DNA of 64,000 bases from Stenotrophomonas sp. SAU14A_NAIMI4_8 (lineage in GTDB: Bacteria > Pseudomonadota > Gammaproteobacteria > Xanthomonadales > Xanthomonadaceae): NCBI RefSeq assembly GCF_003086695.1, contig NZ_CP025999.1, forward strand, positions 2,273,680-2,337,679, read 5' to 3'. Both the position numbers and the translations under genes were made by a program. This document shows, in pieces, positions 58,655 to 64,000 of the stretch. The notes below the pieces were generated by a model that had not been told where the DNA came from, searched no databases, and saw only the letters and a program-made list of their open reading frames with translations. How positions within the stretch are numbered: the first letter of the stretch is position 1; every line of letters starts with the position of its first letter.

Positions 58655-60235
58655 GTGCCCCCGTTCAATCTGTTCCAGCGTCTTTCGCAGGCGCCGACCA
58701 ATCCCCGCGCCGAGCCGGCGCCACGCAGCTTCGATGTGGCCGAACTGTACGCGGGCCCGGTGGCACTGCCCGGTGATGCCGCTGCGGCCCCGCTGGCGCT
58801 GGACGAGAAGCTGCGCCAGGCCTACTTCTGGATCGTCAACAACGCGATCATCAGCCCGCACTACGACATCGAATACCACGACGGTCCGTCACCGCGGTTC
58901 AACGTGGGTGACAGCCGCCGTCCGCTCACCCTGCCGTCGGCGCAGAGCTACTCCAGCTACGTGCTGCTGCCGCTGCTGACCTTCGCCACCCGCCGCAAGT
59001 GCCTGTTCGTGGGCGGGCCCGGTCGTGGCAAGACCGCCAGCGCCATCCTGATGGGGGTGCTGGCCGGCTACCCGGTGCGCGAGGTGCGCCGCGCCATGCA
59101 GCACGGCCACCCGCAGATGACCATTGCCGATCTGCTTGGCAACCCGCTGCCGGCCGACCTGGTCGCCGCCCAGGACATGAACCAGATCCGCATCGCCTGG
59201 CGCAGCTGGCTGAGCATGCGGGTGAAGATCATCGACGAGTACAACCGCATTCCCACCCGCACCCAGAGCGCCCTGCTCACGGTGATGGGCGACAACTACG
59301 CCGAAATCCTCAACCACGTCTACGAATGCCCCGAATCGGCCTGGTACCTGACCGCCAACGATGATCGCGGAGGCGGCACCTACCAGGTGATCGAGGCCCT
59401 GCGCGACCGCATCGACGTGGTCGTGCAGGCGCTGGCATTCAACCCGCGCTTCCTGGAAGAGATGCTGCTGCGCATCGAACAGGACATCCGCCCCGAAGAA
59501 GTCGTGCCGCGCGACATCATCTTCACCGAGGCCGAGGGTGACCAGCTGCTGCAGGAAATCCGCGCGGTCGAGGTTCCGCAGGATGTGCGCCGCCGTATCG
59601 AATTCTTCAGCAGCCAGTTCGAGCTGATGGAAACCGCCGGTGCGCAGTTCGAATACATGACCAAGGACACCGCGCGCCTGGCTGGCGCCGACTGGGCACA
59701 GCTGACCGCCGCCGACAGTGGCCGCGACCGCATGAAGGACCTCGGCTGCCAGACCCGCAACGGCTTGTCCGTGCGCAACCTGATGACACTGCTGATGTTT
59801 GCCAAGGCCATGGCCTACTTCCGCGGCAACACCACCGTGGCCCTGGACGATGTGCGCCAGGTGCTGCCGTTCGTACTGAACGACAAGCTGCAGCCCGACC
59901 CGGACGCACCGTTCTTCGCGCTGCCGGAAAACGCCGCCTACCGCAGCGACCACCTGGGCTGGCTGCGTTGGCTGTTCGATGCGTCCACCGCCGAGTACGA
60001 CCGCCTGGACCTGGACCGCGACGATCCGGTGGGCGCGCTGTCCGAGCAGTTCGCGCAGGGCCTGGACGGCCTGGGCGAAGGCGAGACCCGCAAGCGCCTG
60101 ACCCGCATCGAACGGCTGGTGGAAGAGCGCGTGAAGGGGCGCAAGCTGTACGGCCACCTGTACGACGATCTGCTGAAACTGAAGTACCTGCACCAGCGCT
60201 ACACCAATTACCTGCACTGGCTGCGGGCGCGCTGA
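58655..60235 (+). CDS. MoxR-like AAA+ ATPase
   Basis: The protein has 526 residues with a GTG start. The AAA+ core (about 95-420) has Walker A GPGRGKT at 121-127, Walker B VKIIDEYNR with Asp194-Glu195, and the MoxR-type RTQSALLTVMGDNYAE that follows, then sensor-like WYLTANDDRGGG. Extensions at both ends make it larger than a typical MoxR (about 330 residues). MoxR ATPases act as chaperones that load metal or remodel a vWA partner; a vWA protein is encoded two genes downstream. It starts a run of genes separated by at most 1 bp. Confidence 0.88.
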   Translation: MPPFNLFQRLSQAPTNPRAEPAPRSFDVAELYAGPVALPGDAAAAPLALDEKLRQAYFWIVNNAIISPHYDIEYHDGPSPRFNVGDSRRPLTLPSAQSYSSYVLLPLLTFATRRKCLFVGGPGRGKTASAILMGVLAGYPVREVRRAMQHGHPQMTIADLLGNPLPADLVAAQDMNQIRIAWRSWLSMRVKIIDEYNRIPTRTQSALLTVMGDNYAEILNHVYECPESAWYLTANDDRGGGTYQVIEALRDRIDVVVQALAFNPRFLEEMLLRIEQDIRPEEVVPRDIIFTEAEGDQLLQEIRAVEVPQDVRRRIEFFSSQFELMETAGAQFEYMTKDTARLAGADWAQLTAADSGRDRMKDLGCQTRNGLSVRNLMTLLMFAKAMAYFRGNTTVALDDVRQVLPFVLNDKLQPDPDAPFFALPENAAYRSDHLGWLRWLFDASTAEYDRLDLDRDDPVGALSEQFAQGLDGLGEGETRKRLTRIERLVEERVKGRKLYGHLYDDLLKLKYLHQRYTNYLHWLRAR

Positions 60236-60236
60236 G

Positions 60237-61208
60237 ATGGTGTCGCCCACTCTGGCGTCGCTGCTGGCATCGCGGCGTGCGCTGTTCAACCAGGCCGTGT
60301 CCGATGCACGCCACCGCTGGCCCGGCCTGGACCTGGCCGCGTTCAGTCAGTTCGTGCGCGAAACCCTGGATACGCTGTGCCAGGCCGTGGACGGCGACGA
60401 CCCAGCGTGTACCGCCCAGGTGTGCGAGGTGGCCTTCGAACTGGGGCTGCAGCTGGTGGCCCATGGCCAGGCCGGCCCGCGTGCGCGCCTGCCCTGGGTC
60501 GATGCGGCCTGGTGCACGCTGGCGCCCGCGCTGGCACCGTTGCTGCGGCGTGAACCGCAGGCGGTGCTGGGCACCGTGGCCAACGCCGTACTGCGCATGG
60601 CCGAACAACCCGGCGTACGCGTGGACGCGTGGATTGCCATCGTGGCCGCACACGGTGCGCAGTGCAGCAACGTCCAGCAGCTGCGCGACCTGGGCGCACT
60701 GGCGGCCTGGCGCGCGGGCATGGCGCAGCTGCGTGAGCCGGTACTGCAGCAACTGGACAGCCTTCCGCTCGCAGTGACCGCGGCGATCATCGGCGCCCCT
60801 GCCGCCAGCGTAGACGACCTGCCCGCGCGGCTGCGCGCCGACCGCTGGTACCACCCAGCGCCGAGTGCCGCGGTCGGCCACAGCACGGGCGCCTTCACCG
60901 GTTTTGGTGGGTCGTTCAGCGCACCGCCTCTGGTGCGGGCCACGCCTCAGGGCTTTGTCATCCGCAGCGGCGAACAGCACTTCCTGCTGCTGGCCGACGC
61001 CTTCGGTGCCGCCCTGCTGCCGGCCCATGCCGAGGAGTTCGATGCGGCGCCGGCCGGTACGCTGCCGGCCGCCACCGGCGCGCGCCTGGCCGAACAGCAC
61101 CTGCCGCACGCAGCTGCACGCCATGAGGTGCAGGCGGTGGCCGGTGACGCCGGCATCGTCCTGTTCTCACCCTGGTCGCATGCGCTGCGCGTGCTGCCAC
61201 CGCAATGA
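60237..61208 (+). CDS. Unknown protein of the MoxR/vWA operon (bpX-like)
   Basis: This 323-residue protein belongs to no family I can assign with confidence. Residues about 1-200 are helical (RRALFNQAVSDARHRWPGLD, LAPLLRREPQAVLGTVANAV); the last third is β-rich (PPLVRATPQGFVIRSGEQHF, LLLADAFGAALLPAHAEEF, GIVLFSPWSHALRVLPPQ). Its place between a MoxR ATPase and a vWA protein resembles the accessory bpX proteins predicted in MoxR-vWA ternary systems; that is a context-based guess. It has no signal peptide or membrane span. The ATG is 1 bp after the ATPase stop, and it overlaps the vWA gene by 4 bp. Confidence 0.7.
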   Translation: MVSPTLASLLASRRALFNQAVSDARHRWPGLDLAAFSQFVRETLDTLCQAVDGDDPACTAQVCEVAFELGLQLVAHGQAGPRARLPWVDAAWCTLAPALAPLLRREPQAVLGTVANAVLRMAEQPGVRVDAWIAIVAAHGAQCSNVQQLRDLGALAAWRAGMAQLREPVLQQLDSLPLAVTAAIIGAPAASVDDLPARLRADRWYHPAPSAAVGHSTGAFTGFGGSFSAPPLVRATPQGFVIRSGEQHFLLLADAFGAALLPAHAEEFDAAPAGTLPAATGARLAEQHLPHAAARHEVQAVAGDAGIVLFSPWSHALRVLPPQ

Positions 61209-62989
61209 ACCCGCCACCGCTTCCCGGTTCCCTGCTCGCCTGGCAGCAGGCGTGGCCGCAGGCACTGGCCGCCTGGAGCCGGTTCACCCGCCTGCAGGAC
61301 CCGCGCCTGTGCGACTCACACGTGCAGGCCGCTGCCGAGGGCTTGACCGGCAGCTTCGCCGCCATCCGCCTGGCCGACCAGCGCATCGTGATTGATCTTG
61401 AGCAGATTCAGCAGCTCGGCCTGCAGCCCTATGCGGTGGAGATCCTGGCGCACGAGATCGGCCACCACGTGCTGGCCCCGGCCACCGCCAGTGACCATGC
61501 GCGCATGCTGGCCCGCATCCGCCGCGCGCTGCCGACGCTGGAAGCACACGCGCCGATGGTGGCCAACCTCTACACCGACCTGCTCATCAACGACCGCCTG
61601 CAGCGCCAGAACGGCCTGCACATGGATGCCATCTACCAGCGCCTGGCGCAGGCGGCCACCCAGCCGGCATCCACGGTCTGGCAGCTGTACATGGGCATCT
61701 ACGAGGAACTGTGGCAGCAGCCGCGTGGCGCACTGGGCGGTTCCCCGGACGATGCGGCCGTGCACGCCGATGCGTGGCTGGGCGCGCGGGTGGTGCGCGT
61801 CTACGCCAACGACTGGATGGCCGGTGCCACGCGCTTTGCGACCCTGCTGCTGCCCTGGTTGCTGCAGGCGCAGACCGATGCACGGCTGGAGGCCCTGATG
61901 GACACCCAGCACGCCGGCCACGGCAGCCAGCCAGCGGGCCTGGGCCAGTTGGATGACGATGAGCTGTCGCCGGTCCTGCACCCGGCACACGACCCGCTCA
62001 TCACCGGCCAGGCCGATGAAGCAGGCCCAGCGCAAGCACCGCAGGATACGGCGGCCGCCACCTCGCGCGGGCAGATGCGTGAACCGTTCGAGTATGGGCA
62101 GATCCTGCGCGCGGCCGGGCTGGATCTGGATGACGACCAGATCGCCATCCGCTACTACCGCGAACGCGCGCTTCCGCACCTGATCCGCTACCCCAGCGCG
62201 CCGCAGCCGCAGGCACTGGAAGCACTGCCCGAAGGCCTGGAACCGTGGGAGCCGGGCGATGCACTGGATGCGGTGGACTGGCTGCAGTCGGTACTGCAAT
62301 CGCCGCACGTCATCCCCGGGGTCACCACCGTGCAGCGGGTGTACGGGCTCGCGCCCGGCCACGAGTCGGCGGCCGAGCCCATCGATCTGGATCTGTACGT
62401 GGACAGCTCGGGCTCGATGCCCAACCCGCAGCAGCACACTTCCTACCTGGCCTTGGCCGGTGCCATCATTGCGTTGTCGGCGCTGCGCGCCGGCGCGCGC
62501 GTGCAGGCCACGCTGTGGAGCGGCACTCACCAGCACCTGCATACCGATGGCTTCGTGCGCGCCGAAGACCCCATCCTGCACGTGCTGACCGGGTACTTCG
62601 GCGGCGCCACCGCCTTCCCGATCCATCGCCTGCGCGACACCTATGCCGCGCGCACGCCGCGCGACCGCGCCGTGCACATCCTGCATATCTCCGACGACGG
62701 CATCACCACCCTGTTCGACCAGGACGAACGTGGCGGCAGCGGCTGGGACATCGCCCGCCATGCGCTGCAGGCCGCGCGCGGTGGCGGCACCATGGCGCTG
62801 AACCTGTACAGCCCGCTGCCGGCACGCCTGGCCGATGCCGCGGCCACCGGCTGGACCGCCGACCTGCTGCGCGCGCGCGACGCCGGCTGGGATATCCACG
62901 TAGTGCGCGACATGGCGGATCTGCTGCAGTTCGCGCGCGTCTTTGCCCAGCGCCACTACGCGCCGGGCCCGGCCGGTCCACGACCGTGA
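61205..62989 (+). CDS. Zincin-like metallopeptidase fused to a vWA domain
   Basis: The protein has 594 residues. The N-terminal half contains HEIGHH (83-88), the HExxH motif of a zinc metallopeptidase in VEILAHEIGHHVLAPA. The C-terminal half (about 390-590) is a von Willebrand A domain with a complete MIDAS start DSSGS (Asp400, Ser402, Ser404) in LYVDSSGSMPNPQQH and a later DDG. In known pairs the MoxR ATPase opens or loads the vWA MIDAS metal site; here the protease may be switched that way. No signal peptide is present, so it acts in the cytoplasm. It overlaps the genes on both sides by 4 bp. Confidence 0.85.
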   Translation: MNPPPLPGSLLAWQQAWPQALAAWSRFTRLQDPRLCDSHVQAAAEGLTGSFAAIRLADQRIVIDLEQIQQLGLQPYAVEILAHEIGHHVLAPATASDHARMLARIRRALPTLEAHAPMVANLYTDLLINDRLQRQNGLHMDAIYQRLAQAATQPASTVWQLYMGIYEELWQQPRGALGGSPDDAAVHADAWLGARVVRVYANDWMAGATRFATLLLPWLLQAQTDARLEALMDTQHAGHGSQPAGLGQLDDDELSPVLHPAHDPLITGQADEAGPAQAPQDTAAATSRGQMREPFEYGQILRAAGLDLDDDQIAIRYYRERALPHLIRYPSAPQPQALEALPEGLEPWEPGDALDAVDWLQSVLQSPHVIPGVTTVQRVYGLAPGHESAAEPIDLDLYVDSSGSMPNPQQHTSYLALAGAIIALSALRAGARVQATLWSGTHQHLHTDGFVRAEDPILHVLTGYFGGATAFPIHRLRDTYAARTPRDRAVHILHISDDGITTLFDQDERGGSGWDIARHALQAARGGGTMALNLYSPLPARLADAAATGWTADLLRARDAGWDIHVVRDMADLLQFARVFAQRHYAPGPAGPRP

Positions 62990-63954
62990 TCGTGCTGTGG
63001 CGGCTGACCACGCTGTGCAACCTGGCCTGTGGGTTCTGTGCCTACGACCGCCGCGTCCGCCAGCCCCGCGTGCACATGCCGGCCGCAGAGGTGGAGCGTG
63101 TCGCGGACCTGTTCGTGCGCTACCAGCAGGGCAGCGACCAGCCGGTACTGCTGAGCTGGCTGGGTGGCGAGCCGCTGCTCTGGCCCGGCCTGCTGCCGCT
63201 GTCGCAGCAACTACGTCGACAGGGCCTGCGGATCAGCATGACCAGTAACGGCACCCGCGCCTGGCAACCAGGTGCTGCGCAGGCGTTGGCCGAGGCCTTC
63301 GACGAGATCACCTTCAGCATCGATGCCCCGGGCCCCGTGCACGATGCGCTGCGCGGCTGGCCCGGCGGTGCGCGCAGGCTGGAACAGGCGATCCGCGCCC
63401 TTGCTGGCCTACGCGCCAGCGGCAACCAGAACCGCCCGCGCCTGCGTGCCAACGTGGTGCTCATGCACCCCACCCTCGAACACTTCTCCGATCTGTGCCT
63501 GCAGTTGGCCGACTGGGGCGTGGATGAGATCACCTTCAACCAGCTGGGTGGCCGCGACCGCCCGCTGTTTCACCGCCAGCACGCACTGACGGCCGCCGAT
63601 GTGGCACAGCTGCGTCATGCCCTGCCCGCGCTGGCCGTTCAACTGGCCGAGCGCGGCGTGCAGCTGCATGCCCAGCCGGCCTACCTGGACCGCTTCCATG
63701 CCAGCGCCATCGGCGCCGCGCTGCCGGTGCTCGATTGCGAGGCCCGCCGCCCGACCCTGTTCATCGACGAACACGGCCGCATCGGCGCCTGCAGTTTCAC
63801 CGTCGACACCCACGCCATCGACAGCCGCGACCTGCGCCAGCCCGACGACCTCGATACGCTGCGCGAGCGGCTGCGGCAACAGCGCCTGCAGACGCCGGCC
63901 GCGGTCTGCGGTGATTGTCCTTCCACCCTGGTGTTTGCAAAATTCGGAACATGA
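62986..63954 (+). CDS. Radical SAM protein with C-terminal cysteine cluster
   Basis: This 322-residue radical SAM enzyme uses a GTG start that overlaps the vWA stop by 4 bp (GTGA). The [4Fe-4S] motif is C11-x3-C15-x2-C18 (TTLCNLACGFCAYD), with the following GGEPLLW and MTSNGTRAW segments of the family. The C-terminal region keeps Cys251, Cys269, Cys308 and Cys311 (CGDCPST), a SPASM/twitch-like auxiliary cluster site, usual in enzymes that modify peptides. No small precursor peptide gene is seen in the window; the substrate may be a partner protein of the operon. Confidence 0.88.
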   Translation: MIVLWRLTTLCNLACGFCAYDRRVRQPRVHMPAAEVERVADLFVRYQQGSDQPVLLSWLGGEPLLWPGLLPLSQQLRRQGLRISMTSNGTRAWQPGAAQALAEAFDEITFSIDAPGPVHDALRGWPGGARRLEQAIRALAGLRASGNQNRPRLRANVVLMHPTLEHFSDLCLQLADWGVDEITFNQLGGRDRPLFHRQHALTAADVAQLRHALPALAVQLAERGVQLHAQPAYLDRFHASAIGAALPVLDCEARRPTLFIDEHGRIGACSFTVDTHAIDSRDLRQPDDLDTLRERLRQQRLQTPAAVCGDCPSTLVFAKFGT

Positions 63955-64000
63955 CCATGACCGCTGGCCCCGACCTTGATGTCCTGCTGCGCCGTCTGCT
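63951..64000 (+). CDS. Start of the next operon gene, cut by the window edge
   Basis: An ATG at 63951 overlaps the radical SAM stop by 4 bp (ATGA) and opens MTMTAGPDLDVLLRRL before the window ends. The coupling shows the operon continues. Sixteen residues are too few to name a family. Confidence 0.6.
   Translation, partial: MTMTAGPDLDVLLRRL

Noticed and set aside
58889..60289. Long minus-strand frame opposite the AAA ATPase
   Set aside because: Walker motifs are on the plus strand; the antisense frame has no features.
1..64000. tRNA, rRNA, riboswitch or prophage attachment sites
   Set aside because: I scanned intergenic gaps by eye and saw no cloverleaf, rRNA segment, cobalamin-type leader before TonB genes, or att-like direct repeat beside an integrase.

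Overview
The window looks like chromosomal DNA of a Stenotrophomonas species or a very close Xanthomonadaceae relative. The basis is the uniformly high GC, palindromic intergenic repeats that open or close with GTAG/CTAC (the SMAG/REP type known from Stenotrophomonas), several TonB-dependent receptors, a secreted-effector gene ending in a Xanthomonadales XVIPCD domain, and protein families typical of that group. I see no rRNA or tRNA gene, no CRISPR array and no prophage. The only insertion-sequence trace is a small deletion derivative of an IS481-type element.

Layout. 331-6111 (-): an iron-responsive operon (DUF4198 protein, EF-hand protein, ApbE/DUF2271 flavin transferase, heme-type TonB receptor) with a Fur-box-like site at its head. 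6330-12205: a GAF protein with a degenerate GGDEF domain, a LysR regulator, and a three-gene periplasmic dehydrogenase (Tat lipoprotein small subunit, GMC flavoprotein, triheme cytochrome c). 12246-16505: two small exported proteins of less GC-rich composition, a secreted nuclease, a lipoprotein, a HAD phosphatase and tandem REP arrays. 16562-18790 (-): a siderophore receptor behind a Fur-like palindrome. 19331-21184 (-): a probable type IV secretion (X-T4SS) effector. 21301-23469: an AsmA-like anchored protein.

23902-29711: a light-sensing module made of heme oxygenase, bacteriophytochrome kinase, a response regulator and a hybrid kinase. Next to it, 29995-40192 holds an ECF sigma factor with a ChrR-type zinc anti-sigma factor and a divergent lipid-modification operon (fatty-acid desaturase, FAD oxidoreductase, DUF1365, two CFA-synthase-like methyltransferases, DUF2878, DUF1295, lipocalin). 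Three copies of one promoter pattern (TGCATCC, exactly 16 nt, CGTAGR) lie before the sigma gene, the divergent exported-protein gene and the desaturase, which defines a self-regulated regulon.

40266-43419: a small membrane module (dispanin-like, SPFH-SHOCT, zinc-ribbon/TM and a short anchored protein), similar in make-up to the PspA-partner YdjGHI set of Bacillus. 43494-48797: a multi-PAS hybrid kinase, an Inh-type inhibitor-like protein and a Tat-exported tyrosinase. 48794-55013: a TetR regulator divergent from a siderophore uptake and reduction locus (siderophore-interacting protein, TonB receptor, DUF3649, PepSY, DUF3325). 55188-58003: a GAF-PAS-PAS-GGDEF cyclase and a YcaQ-type DNA glycosylase. 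58036-58576: tandem repeats around a 257-bp IS481-derived miniature element sitting inside a palindrome.

58655-64000: a tightly coupled operon of MoxR-like AAA ATPase, unknown protein, zincin-vWA protein, radical SAM protein and a further gene cut by the window edge. Its composition recalls the predicted MoxR-vWA ternary (bpX) systems, whose function is not established. It is the best candidate here for an under-described system.
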